Shown: piece after piece, positions 53,548 to 63,335 of the stretch | Numbering within the stretch: position 1 is the stretch's first letter | Layout: the number at the start of each line of letters is the position of its first letter | Source of the DNA: Microbacterium sp. AK031 | GTDB lineage: Bacteria; Actinomycetota; Actinomycetes; Actinomycetales; Microbacteriaceae | DNA length: 64,000 nucleotides | Reading direction: 5' to 3' | Assembly (NCBI RefSeq): GCF_024807145.1 | Contig: NZ_JANUCA010000006.1 | Span: 1-64,000, forward strand | Notes under the pieces: generated by a model | Told to the model about the DNA's origin: nothing | Database searches by the model: none | What the model saw: the letters and a program-made list of their open reading frames with translations, nothing else | Position numbers and translations under genes: made by a program

Positions 53548-56391
53548 TCAGCGCGTGATCGTGTAGGCGAGTGTGTACGTCCCCGAGCCGATCTCGTACT
53601 CCTCGTGAGGCTCGGGACCGCATGCGCCGTTGCCCAGGCCGCGGTGTGCGGCATCTAGGCTCAAGATCAGGTGAGGGTGCTCGGTGAGCTCCGCTTCGTG
53701 CGGGGAGTCATACAACTCTTCGGCGGTGTGCCGAACCGCTGAGAAAGAAAACGGCTCCCCTGAAGTCTCGATCCGCAGCCGGTCTCCGTCCGTTGGGTCG
53801 ATCAGTTCGACCCAACGAACGTCTGTACGCAACCCGTACTCCTGAGGAACAAGGTACGGCTGCGCGTCGATGCCGGCCTCCCAAAGTCCGATCATGCTCC
53901 CGCGCTTGCGATCCGGGTAGTTTTCGCCCGGCCCGCGACCGAACCAGCGCATCCTGGTGAATCGAGGGTCGATCTCGTAGCGGACTCCCACGCGAGGCAC
54001 TCCCGCCAGGTCGTTCGGGATCGTGAAGGTATGCGATTCATGGCCGAGCTCGACCGCACGGTCGTACTCGATCAGGCCCGTCGGGTCGACGCTGTCGATC
54101 CCCTGTTGCAGCCACTTGTGCAGCCGCTGGCTACCCTTGGATTCGGCGGCTGCCCACTCGAGCATGAGCTTGAACCCGTCGTTGTCCACGGCCGCCCGCC
54201 ACAGTTGCGGCACTGGGCCCGCAACGATAACTCCTTGTGCGACGGGTGCGGCCGGCGACCGTCCGGCGATCGGGCCGTCGACGATGTGCTGGTCCCAAGC
54301 GACCAAGTGATCCGCCTCAGCGAACCAGCTCGTGCCGCGCAGGTACCAGCGGACGGTCAGCACGCCCCCGAGATCTTGCGGAAGAACGAGAGGGAGAGGG
54401 ACGCTACGATGCTCACCGGGTGGGACATCGACGCACTCCAGGTCCCCCGAGATCTCAGTGTCGCCGTCGGTGAAAACCCAGCGTGCGTACAGGTCTCCCA
54501 GGGATGCGAACGACCGACGATTCTCCACGACGAGCTGGCCAGCCTCGACCGACGTCGCCACGGGGCGATAGACCCAGGAAACTTCTGCCATGGCTGGATG
54601 AGGCGTCAGGTCAGAGGACACCAGTCCATCCGCGATGAAGTTTCCGTCGTGCGGTTTTTCGCCGAACATGCCTCCGTAGTGCAGCCGACGATCGGCGGCG
54701 TCAGGATGACGAAGCCCATGGTCCTTCCACTCCCAGATGAAGCCTCCCTGCAGGCCAGGATAAGAGTGGATCACGTCCCAGTAATCGGCGAGTGAACCAT
54801 TCGCGTTGCCCATCGCGTGGCTGTACTCGCACATGATGAACGGCCTGTCCGCGCGGCCGTCAGCCACAGCGCGGCCGTAGTCGGCCACTTCGGGGACAGT
54901 GGGATACATCGGGCACACCACGTCCGTCGCGTGGCGACCGCCGTCGATCCAGCCCTGAGTACGAACCGCATCCTCGTAGTGGAGCGGTCGTGTCGGATCT
55001 GACCGGCGCACCCATGCGGCCGCAGCGTCGTGATTGGCTCCATAGCCGGACTCGTTCCCGAGGCTCCACATGATGACGCTGGGGTGATTCCTGTCGCGCT
55101 GCACCATGCGCGCAACGCGTTCCACCCATGCTTCTCGATACTCCGGACGGTCACACACGTGCCAGTTATAGGCGTGAGACTCGATGTCCGCCTCGTCGAC
55201 GACGTAGAAGCCCAGTTCATCGCACAGGTCCAAGAACTCCGGCCGGTTCGGATAGTGCGCGGTCCGGATCGCGGTGATGTTGTGGCGACGCATCTGCACG
55301 AGGTCCGCGCGCATGTCATCCACCGTAACCGCGGTTCCGCGATCGGGGTGGTGGTCGTGTCGGTTCACGCCGTGGATCCACACCCGCTGGCCGTTGACGA
55401 GCAGATCAGGGCCGTCAACGGTGACTCTCCGAAAGCCCACACGCTGAGTGACAGTGTCGACGACGCCGCCCTCGGGGTTGAGCAGATCGATCTCGCAGGT
55501 GTAAAGCTTAGGGCTCTCGGCACTCCAGGGCTCGACCGCGAGCGCGTCGAGACTGACGGTGCCGCCGACGTCGGTAAACTGATAGTTGGTCGTGTGATCG
55601 ACATCGACGGGCGCTGTCGCGGGGTGCGCAACAGCGGCTGAGGTGGCCGCGTCGAGGATCGCCGTGCGCAGCGACCATCCCGCCTCCAGCCTCTCCAGGG
55701 CCGCGACGGCACGTACGTGGAGCGAGCCGGTGCCCGCCGCAGGATCCCAATCGGCTTCCACTTGCACGTCTTCGAGGCGATCAGCGGGCCTGATCATCAA
55801 GTGCACCGGGCGGTGGAGCCCGGCCATCCACCATGCATCCTGATCTTCGATGTAGCTGTGCGCACTGAAGCGGACCACAACGATAGCGACCTCGTTCTCA
55901 CCGTCGCGAACCTGGTCGGTGACCTCATACACGCTGTCGAGGCGAGCATCCGTTCCGTACCCGATGAACTGGCCGTTGAGGTAGACGACATGCACGCTGT
56001 CGGCCCCACCCACACAGATCCGAATGCGCGAACCGGCCGACTGCCGTGGCACCTCAAACGAGCGCCGATAGACGCCCGCGGGATTGCGGGCCGGCAGGCT
56101 CGGCGGCGGCCCATCGAAGGGCATGACGATGTTCGTGTAGTGAGGGAGGTCGCCTACGCCCTGCAGAGTCCAGTTCCCCGGCACCGCGACCTCGTGCCAC
56201 TCGACGGCATCAGTGTCGCCCGCCACCGCATCGGCCGGGACGTCGTCCGGTGTATCGAACAAGCGGAAGGACCACGTGCCATCCAGAGTGACGTCGCCTG
56301 CCTCAATGCGCCGGGTCGTCATGGGGAGCCGCCCGATGGCCGTCTGCGTCGGGTCTGTCCAGGGTCGGAAAGGGCCGACGACAGGAAGCAT
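53548..56391 (-). CDS. GH2 beta-galactosidase, LacZ architecture, canonical residues
   Basis: This 947-residue LacZ-type enzyme has [52 protein letters not shown], the acid/base Glu in [10 protein letters not shown], and the nucleophile Glu in MCEYSHAMGNANG, so the His after the nucleophile is kept, unlike in 8517-11534. The C-terminus has GRGPGENYPDRK and YGLRTDVRWVEL. I start at the ATG at 56391 (GAGGAC before it), not the TTG at 56421. There is no signal peptide. It is the last gene of the AHG operon. The 108-bp gap upstream has GGGTCAG-type tandem repeats. Confidence 0.92.
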   Translation of the reverse strand: MLPVVGPFRPWTDPTQTAIGRLPMTTRRIEAGDVTLDGTWSFRLFDTPDDVPADAVAGDTDAVEWHEVAVPGNWTLQGVGDLPHYTNIVMPFDGPPPSLPARNPAGVYRRSFEVPRQSAGSRIRICVGGADSVHVVYLNGQFIGYGTDARLDSVYEVTDQVRDGENEVAIVVVRFSAHSYIEDQDAWWMAGLHRPVHLMIRPADRLEDVQVEADWDPAAGTGSLHVRAVAALERLEAGWSLRTAILDAATSAAVAHPATAPVDVDHTTNYQFTDVGGTVSLDALAVEPWSAESPKLYTCEIDLLNPEGGVVDTVTQRVGFRRVTVDGPDLLVNGQRVWIHGVNRHDHHPDRGTAVTVDDMRADLVQMRRHNITAIRTAHYPNRPEFLDLCDELGFYVVDEADIESHAYNWHVCDRPEYREAWVERVARMVQRDRNHPSVIMWSLGNESGYGANHDAAAAWVRRSDPTRPLHYEDAVRTQGWIDGGRHATDVVCPMYPTVPEVADYGRAVADGRADRPFIMCEYSHAMGNANGSLADYWDVIHSYPGLQGGFIWEWKDHGLRHPDAADRRLHYGGMFGEKPHDGNFIADGLVSSDLTPHPAMAEVSWVYRPVATSVEAGQLVVENRRSFASLGDLYARWVFTDGDTEISGDLECVDVPPGEHRSVPLPLVLPQDLGGVLTVRWYLRGTSWFAEADHLVAWDQHIVDGPIAGRSPAAPVAQGVIVAGPVPQLWRAAVDNDGFKLMLEWAAAESKGSQRLHKWLQQGIDSVDPTGLIEYDRAVELGHESHTFTIPNDLAGVPRVGVRYEIDPRFTRMRWFGRGPGENYPDRKRGSMIGLWEAGIDAQPYLVPQEYGLRTDVRWVELIDPTDGDRLRIETSGEPFSFSAVRHTAEELYDSPHEAELTEHPHLILSLDAAHRGLGNGACGPEPHEEYEIGSGTYTLAYTITR

Positions 56392-56499
56392 GCTTGTCCT
56401 CAATGTTGGGTGCGCCGACAAAGCCGACGCGTACGAGACGTCGGCCCTGGCAGAGCGGGTCAGGGGTCAGGGTCAGGAGTCGAAGGGTGACGCAACCGC

Positions 56500-57591
56500 T
56501 CAGGCGGCGTCGAGCGCAGTAAGTCCGGTGAAGTCGAGCTCGACGCCGTGACCTGGTCGGTCGGGCGCTGTCGCATACCCATCGGTGATCTGCATGGGCT
56601 GAGCGATGAACTCGTCCAACCCGAAGCCGTGGGCTTCCATGAACGTGCGATGCGGAGCAGCGGCGAGCGAGTGGATCGTCAAGTCGTGCACACCGTGCGA
56701 CGTGAGGCTGAGATTATGCGCTTCGGCCAGCGCCGCGACCTTACGGAACCCGGTGTATCCGCCGATGTTACTGACGTCGGGCTCCGGCAGCGTAAGCGCG
56801 GAGCGTTCGATCGCCTGAGCGAAATCGTAGATCGTGTGCAGGTTCTCCCCCGCGGCGATCGCGTGCTGCCCGTGCGCGACGATGCGTGCATTGCCGACAA
56901 CATCGTCGGGAATCGTGGGCTCCTCGATCCACGTCAGATCGAAAGGCAGGAATGCCCGCGACGCGCGGAGAGCCTCGTCGACGTTCCACTTCATGTTGGC
57001 ATCCACCATGAGCGGGAATCCCTCGCCCAGGTGCTCGCGCATCGCGGCAACGCGCGCCACGTCTTCGCGCAGGTCGGCACGACCGACCTTCATCTTGATC
57101 GCTCGGAACCCCTGAGCTAGGAACTCGTCTGCTTGCTCGAGTAGCCGCGCAAGCGGGAATTCGAGATCGATACCACCGGCATACACCGGCACCCGTGGGT
57201 CGTACCCTCCGAACAGCTTCCACAGCGGCATCCGGGTCTTCACACCGATGAGATCCCACAAGGCGATGTCGACAGCCGAGATCGCAGACGTCTGGTGACC
57301 GCCGCGACCGGCGTAGTGCAAGCACCACCACATGTCCTGCCAGAGGCGCTCGATCTGATCGGCGTCCTTCCCGATGAGACAGGTAGACAGGTCCTTCTCG
57401 ATCATCGTGGCGACGGCAGCACCGCCGTGATTCACGGTGTACGTGTATCCGACTCCGGTGGCGCCATCGCTGTCTTCGATCCGGACGGTGATGAGCTCGA
57501 AGTCCATCATCACGCCGTGGGTGCTGTCGGTGAGGTGGTTCGCCAGCGGCACGCGGTAGAGGTCGGTGCGCACGCGTTCGATGACCGCCAT
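56500..57591 (-). CDS. 3,6-anhydro-alpha-L-galactonate cycloisomerase
   Basis: This 363-residue enolase-superfamily protein closely follows known AHG-acid cycloisomerases: VPLANHLTDSTHG, DFELITVRI, GVGYTYTVNHGG, LIGKDADQIERLW, HYAGRGGHQTSAISAVD, YAGGIDLEFPL, IKMKVGRADL (KxK), VDANMKWNV (Asp), WIEEPTIPDD (Glu), AAGENLHTIYDF (Glu) and SHGVHDL (His). It opens the anhydro ring of AHG acid to 2-keto-3-deoxy-L-galactonate. It shares one base with the GH117 stop (TGATG), which fixes the AHG assignment. Confidence 0.92.
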   Translation of the reverse strand: MAVIERVRTDLYRVPLANHLTDSTHGVMMDFELITVRIEDSDGATGVGYTYTVNHGGAAVATMIEKDLSTCLIGKDADQIERLWQDMWWCLHYAGRGGHQTSAISAVDIALWDLIGVKTRMPLWKLFGGYDPRVPVYAGGIDLEFPLARLLEQADEFLAQGFRAIKMKVGRADLREDVARVAAMREHLGEGFPLMVDANMKWNVDEALRASRAFLPFDLTWIEEPTIPDDVVGNARIVAHGQHAIAAGENLHTIYDFAQAIERSALTLPEPDVSNIGGYTGFRKVAALAEAHNLSLTSHGVHDLTIHSLAAAPHRTFMEAHGFGLDEFIAQPMQITDGYATAPDRPGHGVELDFTGLTALDAA

Positions 57592-58709
57592 CAGCGTGCT
57601 CCGTCCGCGAGTTCGGCCAGCTTCGCCTGGAACGCCTCATTGCCCTTTTCGGGACTCACTCCGAGTTCGTACTTCAACTTCTGGGTCTCGTCCGCGCGGA
57701 ACGCCTTGAGGTAGCCCCACTCCCCCGTGACGTCGTGGCAGAGGCCCCAGCGCAGCCCATCCAACGGCTCCTGGGTGGGGGCGTCGACCCGCAACGGGCC
57801 CGCAGCGATCGGGGGATTCGGTACGTATGACTGAATCTCGAAGTTCACGCCGTCAGGGGCGAACTGGATCGTGTTTCGTTCTGGCCCGTCGGTGGTGAGC
57901 ATTGCAGCCACACCGCCCCCGTGCAACCACAAGCACGTCTCGTGGCCGCTGTTCGTGACCGGGTTCAGCTCGGATCGCGTGTACGGACCCTCGATGCGAT
58001 CAGCGATCGCGACGCCCCACTTCGTTGAGCGTCCGCCCGAGGTGAAGCGCTCCCCCATCTGCTCACCCTTGTAGTAGAGGAAGAATTTTCCGTTCAGTGG
58101 GAGCAACAGCGGGTCGTGAACCTTGTGGCTGTCGAAGTCGCCTTGCGAGAGCACCGCGAGGCGGTCATCCTCTTCTCCCGCCCACTCTCCGTTGGGCGCC
58201 GGCTCGAGCAGCGGCGCCGAGGCCTTGGTCCACGGACCCTCTGGCCGATCGGCTGATGCCATGGCGATGGATTCGAGGCTTCGGAGCCGGTAGGGGGATT
58301 GCACGACCTGGTACACCAGGTAGTAGCGTCCTTCGTGCTCGAGCACCTCTGGAGTGAACACCGAACGGTCGTCGTACTGCCCCGGTGCGCCGACTCCGAG
58401 GGCCCTGCCTTCTTCTTTCCACTCCACGCCGTCCACGCTGGTGGCGTGCCAGATCTCGGACCAATCCCACGGGAAGACCTTGGCGAGGGGATCGCCCGTG
58501 CCGAAGCCGACCGCATCCCCGGTCGACTTGGTGTACCAGACGTGGTAGGTGCCGTCCTTCAATAGAACACTGGAGGGGTCACGGCGGTGGACGCCTGGCT
58601 CGGGAACGAGACCGGTGATGTCTTCCTCGGTGAAGTCGCAGAACCACTGCGGGTCTGATGAATACGCGGCGGCTCGCTGGCTCGCGGCGCTGAGGATGGG
58701 TTTGGGCAT
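57591..58709 (-). CDS. GH117 alpha-1,3-(3,6-anhydro)-L-galactosidase
   Basis: This 372-residue five-bladed beta-propeller of GH117 has [91 protein letters not shown] and [17 protein letters not shown]. The family releases AHG from the non-reducing end of agar oligosaccharides such as neoagarobiose. It lacks a signal peptide, so it acts on imported oligosaccharides. It follows importer 4 and precedes the cycloisomerase. Confidence 0.95.
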   Translation of the reverse strand: MPKPILSAASQRAAAYSSDPQWFCDFTEEDITGLVPEPGVHRRDPSSVLLKDGTYHVWYTKSTGDAVGFGTGDPLAKVFPWDWSEIWHATSVDGVEWKEEGRALGVGAPGQYDDRSVFTPEVLEHEGRYYLVYQVVQSPYRLRSLESIAMASADRPEGPWTKASAPLLEPAPNGEWAGEEDDRLAVLSQGDFDSHKVHDPLLLPLNGKFFLYYKGEQMGERFTSGGRSTKWGVAIADRIEGPYTRSELNPVTNSGHETCLWLHGGGVAAMLTTDGPERNTIQFAPDGVNFEIQSYVPNPPIAAGPLRVDAPTQEPLDGLRWGLCHDVTGEWGYLKAFRADETQKLKYELGVSPEKGNEAFQAKLAELADGAR

Positions 58710-58730
58710 AGCTCGGATGGCCTTTCGGTC

Positions 58731-59615
58731 TTACTTGATTGCGCCGCCGACGCCGCCGATGGAGAAGTATCGGTTGAGCGCGGCGAAGATGATGACAGGT
58801 GGGAGCAGCATGACGACGGACATGGCCATGACCGGGCCCCAGTCGGTGGAGTTCTGCTGAAAGAAGTACTGCAGGCCGATCGGGAGCGTGAAGTTGTCTT
58901 CGCTGCGGAGGAATACGACAGCCACCAGATAGTCATTCCACGCAACCAGGAAGCTGAAGATGGCGGCCGACAGAATACCGGGGTACGAGTTGCGCACCAC
59001 GATTCGAACGAAGGCGCCGAAGACGCTGGCGCCGTCCACCCAGGCGGCCTCTTCGAGTTCGAACGGAATGCTGTCGTAGTACGACGCCATCATCCAGCAC
59101 GTGACGGCCATGCTCCCCGCGATGAAGATGATCGCGACCCCAGCCAAGCTATCGGCAAGCCCCAACGCGGCGAAGACGACGAACAGGGGGATGACGATGA
59201 CGATCACCGGCAAACCCTGCACGACGAACAGAGTGAGGGAGTACCCGCGCGCGAATCGGTTCATCAGACGGGACAGGGGATACCCGGCCATCGCACCGAT
59301 GATGACGCCGAACACCGTGGTCCCCAATGTCACCATAAGACTGTTCGTCAGATAGGTGAAGACCGGAGTTTCGGTGAAGATCTCGGTGAAGTTGTCGAAC
59401 GTCCAGATCGTTGCGCCTGAGAGCGTCTGTCCACCTTGAAATGACAGCACGATGATATTGAGGATCGGGGTGAGGATGATGACCGTGACGATCGCCATGA
59501 CGGCAGAGGTGATCCACCCGCGGATGCGACGCTTACGTTCGAATCGCGACATCGGTCGGGCAGGCACACTCTGGGAGCCGCCCCGGGCGACGACCAGGTT
59601 CTGAGTTTCGCTCAT
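58731..59615 (-). CDS. CUT1 ABC importer permease (MalG-like), system 4
   Basis: This 294-residue permease has the segment ITSAVMAIVTVIILTPILN, the EAA loop EEAAWVDGASVFGAFVRIVVR and the end YFSIGGVGGAIK. GGAGCGCAATC lies before the ATG at 59615, and the longer frame upstream is rejected because it starts inside the preceding permease. The expected substrate is an AHG-containing oligosaccharide. Confidence 0.92.
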   Translation of the reverse strand: MSETQNLVVARGGSQSVPARPMSRFERKRRIRGWITSAVMAIVTVIILTPILNIIVLSFQGGQTLSGATIWTFDNFTEIFTETPVFTYLTNSLMVTLGTTVFGVIIGAMAGYPLSRLMNRFARGYSLTLFVVQGLPVIVIVIPLFVVFAALGLADSLAGVAIIFIAGSMAVTCWMMASYYDSIPFELEEAAWVDGASVFGAFVRIVVRNSYPGILSAAIFSFLVAWNDYLVAVVFLRSEDNFTLPIGLQYFFQQNSTDWGPVMAMSVVMLLPPVIIFAALNRYFSIGGVGGAIK

Positions 59616-59628
59616 GATTGCGCTCCGA

Positions 59629-60588
59629 TCAGTTCGCGAGAGGGGCACGATTAATGCGCCGGAAGAAGTACACCGATACCGCAACGATCACAATCGTGAT
59701 CAAGAAGGCAACAGCCACGCCGTACCCGGTGCGGAAGTCCTGGAACACCAGCCGGTAGGCGAAAACCACCAGCGTGTTCGTCGCCCCGACCGGGCCTCCA
59801 CCGGTGAGGAGATAGATCGTGGGGAAGTCGTTCACTGTGAAGATCGCGGCGAGAACCCAGCTGATGTAGATTGGCTTCGCGATGATCGGCAGGATGATGT
59901 ACCGCAACTTCTGCCAGGCAGTGGCCCCGTCGATGCGGGCGGCTTCCTCGACACTGTGGTCGACCGATTGAAGAGCCGCGTTCATCATCAGCATCATGAA
60001 CGGGAAGCTGCCCCAGATCTTGAAGACGATCACCGTGATCATCGCCCACGTCGGGTCAGAGAGGAACTGCACGTCACCGAACCCCAGCGCGCGGAAGAGA
60101 GCGGGGACAGGGCTGCTCTGCGTGGCGACAAGGAAGTTCCAACTGGTTGTGGACACGACCACCGGCACGACCCACGGCAAGAGGAGGAGGAGGCGGAATC
60201 CGGATCGCCCCGGGAAAGGGTTGCGCAGCACGAGCGCGAACGTCATCCCGATGATCCAGCTGATACCGACGGAGGCGACGGTGAATATCAAGGTGAACCA
60301 GGCCGCGTTCCAGAAAGCCGGGTCCAGCAGCGCGGTCGCGTAGTTCTCCAGCCCGACGAAGTCGCCGGCACCGGTGATGCCGCCGTCATGAAGCGACTGC
60401 CCGATGGCGAACACGAGGGGGTAGGCGTTGATCGCGACCAGGAGCAGGATGGAGGGCGCCAGCAGCGCCGCCATGGTGGTGTTCCGCCCGGGCGAGAGCG
60501 ATCCACGCGTGCCCGAGGGTCCCTTCCCGCCCGGCACCAAGCTCTTGCGGCTCGGTCGCTTGGTCACCAATAGTTCCGTCGTCGTCAT
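59629..60588 (-). CDS. CUT1 ABC importer permease (MalF-like), system 4
   Basis: This 319-residue permease has LLAPSILLLVAINAYPLVFA, the EAA loop EEAARIDGATAWQKLRYIILPI and the end VYFFRRINRAPLAN. GGCGGAGAA precedes the ATG at 60588. It lies 44 bp after the binding-protein stop. Confidence 0.92.
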   Translation of the reverse strand: MTTTELLVTKRPSRKSLVPGGKGPSGTRGSLSPGRNTTMAALLAPSILLLVAINAYPLVFAIGQSLHDGGITGAGDFVGLENYATALLDPAFWNAAWFTLIFTVASVGISWIIGMTFALVLRNPFPGRSGFRLLLLLPWVVPVVVSTTSWNFLVATQSSPVPALFRALGFGDVQFLSDPTWAMITVIVFKIWGSFPFMMLMMNAALQSVDHSVEEAARIDGATAWQKLRYIILPIIAKPIYISWVLAAIFTVNDFPTIYLLTGGGPVGATNTLVVFAYRLVFQDFRTGYGVAVAFLITIVIVAVSVYFFRRINRAPLAN

Positions 60589-60632
60589 TTCTCCGCCAAC
60601 TTGTCTGATCTCGTGTTCGCCATGGCAGGCGC

Positions 60633-61967
60633 CTACATGACCTTTTCGATCTCGTTCTGCAGTGTCTGCATGATCTCTTCAGCGCTCTTCTCCGCCTGGA
60701 TCACTTCTTGGGCCCAGGTCGTGATCGCCTGGCCACCATCGATCGCGTTGATCTCGGGGAATGCCTGGTCTGCGTTCGAGAACAGCGGGCGACCGACGGG
60801 CAGCCACTCTTCGATCGCCTTGACGAGGTTGCGATTCTCCTGAACCTCGGGCAGGTCGACGGTGCTCTGCAGGACCGGGATCTTGTTCAGGACGCCCAGC
60901 TTCCAGTACTCCTCCATCGCGCTCAGGTAGTACACGACGAAGTCTTCGACAGCCTCGACGTCCCAATCGCCTCGGCCGGTGTACATCATCAGGTCACTGG
61001 TGTATGCCTGTGTGCCGAAGGTCCCGTTGGGGCTCGCAAGCGGGCTGCCGATGAGCGTGTCTGCCGCGAGGGCGGGATCCTCGAGCGACTGATCAAGATC
61101 GGGCGGCATGATCGTCATTGCCGCCTTGCCTGCGATGAACTGCTCATTGACGTTCGCCGTCGAGTAGCTGACGCTTCCGGGGTCGAAGATGCCGTCGATC
61201 GACAGCATCCGCGCGAACTCGACAGCCTCGAGGTTGCGGTCCGTCATCGTGTCCGGCTCGCCGGCCGCATTGAACAGTCCACCCTCGTTGTTGAACACGA
61301 GCGAGAGAAGCGTCTGGTAGGCATTTCCGCCGCCACCACCCGAGGCGATGAAGCCATATACCCCGTTCTTCTTCAGGGCGAGCCCCGCGGAGTGAAGCTC
61401 GTCCCAGCTGGTCGGAACGTCGACCCCCGCCGCTTCGAGCAACGACTTGCGGTACCAGAACATACGGGCGTCGACGTTCCACGGCAGCGCGGTGTAGACA
61501 CCGTCGTACTTGAACTGGTCGATAGTGCCCGGCAGGAAATCGGCAATCTTTCCGCTGGCCTCCAGCTTCTTCAGCACACCGTCCGCGGGGTGGATGGCGT
61601 CCTGCACGTAGTACTGCAGCGATTGGAAAGCGCCGCCGGTACTGATCGCCGGACCCGTTCCCGCCGCCACTGCGGAGCTGAACGTCTGGAGCCAGTTGTT
61701 CCATGGGATCGACTGATAGGTGGCGCCGGGGAGATCTCCGCTCGGCGAGTAGCTCTTGGTGATCGATTTGCCAGCGTCAATGTACGCCTGCCCCGGCGAC
61801 CCCCACGGCATGTCCCAGAACGGCAGCCGGGAGGAACTTCCGTTGCTGTTCGAACCTCCTCCGCCCGGGGAGCAGGCTGCGAGAAGGGCGAGGCTGGCCG
61901 CACTCATCCCACCAACCAGAAAACCTCGACGGGAGATCCCCCGAGGATCGAAAGATGACTTCGTCAT
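60633..61967 (-). CDS. Tat-exported ABC binding lipoprotein, system 4
   Basis: This 444-residue binding protein has a twin-arginine signal, FDPRGISRRGFLVGGMSAA, followed by the lipobox LLAACSPGGG. The other three binding proteins here have ordinary Sec-type lipoprotein signals. The mature part has LPFWDMPWGSPGQAYIDAG, YKSLLEAAG-like WYRKSLLEAAGVDVP and SLVFNNEGGLFN. It is the first gene of the AHG operon, with a LacI-type box 55-64 bp upstream. Tat export may mean that it folds, or binds a cofactor, before export. Confidence 0.9.
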   Translation of the reverse strand: MTKSSFDPRGISRRGFLVGGMSAASLALLAACSPGGGGSNSNGSSSRLPFWDMPWGSPGQAYIDAGKSITKSYSPSGDLPGATYQSIPWNNWLQTFSSAVAAGTGPAISTGGAFQSLQYYVQDAIHPADGVLKKLEASGKIADFLPGTIDQFKYDGVYTALPWNVDARMFWYRKSLLEAAGVDVPTSWDELHSAGLALKKNGVYGFIASGGGGGNAYQTLLSLVFNNEGGLFNAAGEPDTMTDRNLEAVEFARMLSIDGIFDPGSVSYSTANVNEQFIAGKAAMTIMPPDLDQSLEDPALAADTLIGSPLASPNGTFGTQAYTSDLMMYTGRGDWDVEAVEDFVVYYLSAMEEYWKLGVLNKIPVLQSTVDLPEVQENRNLVKAIEEWLPVGRPLFSNADQAFPEINAIDGGQAITTWAQEVIQAEKSAEEIMQTLQNEIEKVM

Positions 61968-62021
61968 TGCAATCCCTTTCAATGCGTCATTGCGAATGCA
62001 GGTGTGGCGCTACCGATCAGA

Positions 62022-62031
62022 GAACCGGTTT
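62022..62031. promoter_or_regulatory. LacI-type box (site 4 of 5) of the AHG operon
   Basis: The box reads GAACCGGTTT. In reverse complement the flanks read TGAAAAACCGGTTCTCTGAT, almost identical to 15801 and 63264. It lies between the LacI stop (62086) and the binding-protein start (61967). Confidence 0.8.
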
Positions 62032-62085
62032 TTCAGAGTGTAAGCGGAAGAGTGCGCAGCGCGCAACCCCGGGCGTGAATTGGCG

Positions 62086-63165
62086 TCAGTTCGCGATGCG
62101 ACGCGTCGCGACCGACTTGCGCTCCACCACTCGGTATCCATCCGGCAATCGGTATTCCGCGGGCTTCTGAGTGGTGAGCTGCTCAACGAGTGCGTCGACC
62201 GCAGCGACGCCGAGAGCGTCCAGGGGCATTGCAACAGTCGTCAAAGGCGGGTCAAGGTACTCGGCCACTGACAAATCGTCATACGCGATTACCGAAAGGT
62301 CCTCGGGCACCCGCAGCCCACGCTCCCTCGCAGCCTTCAGCGCACCGACTGCCTGTCCGAACGTCGACGCATAGAGGGCTGTCAAGTTCGGGTACGCAGC
62401 CAGGAGTTCGCCGGCCGCCTCGAAGCCGCCGCGCTCGCTGAACTCTCCGTGCGCGATGCGCGCGGGGTCGAGACCGAGCGATGTCATCCGGTCGACGAAG
62501 CCTTCTCGTCTCGACCGTGCCGGATGCAGGTCCGGCGGGCCGGCGGTGAGGCCGATTTCGCGATGGCCGTGCGAGTGCAGATAGTTCACGGCCAGGGCGC
62601 TGGCCCCGTGCATGTCGAGCCCGATGTTGCGGCCGGAGCCCTCGACTTCGCGGTTCACGAACACATGTGCCACTGACGTCGGATCCTGCATGAGCCGGTC
62701 CACCAGTGGGTTGCCCGGGCGCGCAGAAGCAACGAGCAGACCATCGACGCGTCCTGAGACGACGAGCTCGGCGTAGTCGTCCGGACCGGCCGGCGCATCA
62801 GGCGTGTCCTCGGCGATCAGCAGCACATAGCCATGCTCCTTCGCCCGCCGGAAGGCCCCGCGCATGATCGCGGCGTACACGGTGTTGGTCAGGTCCGGAA
62901 TGAGAAGGGCGAACGCACCCGTGCGCGACACCGAGAGCGCACGGGCGCCGGCGTGCGGGCGATAGCCCAGCTCTTCGGCGACAGCCTTGACCCGCTCGCG
63001 AGTCTCGGGTCGAATCCGCAGGCTGCGGTCGTCGTTCATGATGCGCGAGACGATCGACTTCGTCACCCCGCTCCGCTCAGCGACATCCACGAGGCGCGCA
63101 CGTCCCCGCAGCGTCGAAGCGGCAGCATCCGGCGATTCGCCCTTGTCCATCTGCGATTCGCTCAT
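62086..63165 (-). CDS. LacI-family repressor of the AHG regulon
   Basis: This 359-residue LacI-type protein has an extended N-tail (MSESQMDKGESPDAAASTLRG, in part), the DNA-binding helix ARLVDVAERSGVTKSIVSRIM, hinge ELGYRPHAGARALS, and the sugar-binding core with LLIPDLTNTVYAAIMRG, VNREVEGSGRNIGLDMHG and DLSVIAYDDLSVAEYLDPPL. The ATG at 63165 is used, since longer frames run into the promoter. It lies between two copies of the AACCGGTT box (62022 and 63264) and is the best candidate for all five. The ligand is probably AHG, L-KDGal or a related acid. Confidence 0.92.
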   Translation of the reverse strand: MSESQMDKGESPDAAASTLRGRARLVDVAERSGVTKSIVSRIMNDDRSLRIRPETRERVKAVAEELGYRPHAGARALSVSRTGAFALLIPDLTNTVYAAIMRGAFRRAKEHGYVLLIAEDTPDAPAGPDDYAELVVSGRVDGLLVASARPGNPLVDRLMQDPTSVAHVFVNREVEGSGRNIGLDMHGASALAVNYLHSHGHREIGLTAGPPDLHPARSRREGFVDRMTSLGLDPARIAHGEFSERGGFEAAGELLAAYPNLTALYASTFGQAVGALKAARERGLRVPEDLSVIAYDDLSVAEYLDPPLTTVAMPLDALGVAAVDALVEQLTTQKPAEYRLPDGYRVVERKSVATRRIAN

Positions 63166-63263
63166 TCGGCCCCCTGCTTCATCGCCATTCCCAGCCGATC
63201 CGTCGGGCGGGGTTACGAATAGCATAGGGACGTTGCCCTCTGCCCACGGATCCGCTAGGGTGA

Positions 63264-63273
63264 AAAACCGGTT
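63264..63273. promoter_or_regulatory. LacI-type box (site 5 of 5), divergent lacI/ALDH promoter
   Basis: AAAACCGGTT with flanks TGAAAAACCGGTTCCCTTAT lies 99-108 bp from the lacI start and 63-72 bp from the aldehyde dehydrogenase start. It would autoregulate the repressor and control the dehydrogenase. Confidence 0.8.
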
Positions 63274-63335
63274 CCCTTATGAATCCGATCACGAAGACAT
63301 TGGCGTCGACCTGCGGCGCCGAGGAAGGACCTCGC

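Noticed and set aside
53548-56421. TTG start at 56421 for the third GH2
   Set aside because: The ATG at 56391 has GAGGAC at a good distance and starts closer to the usual N-terminus.
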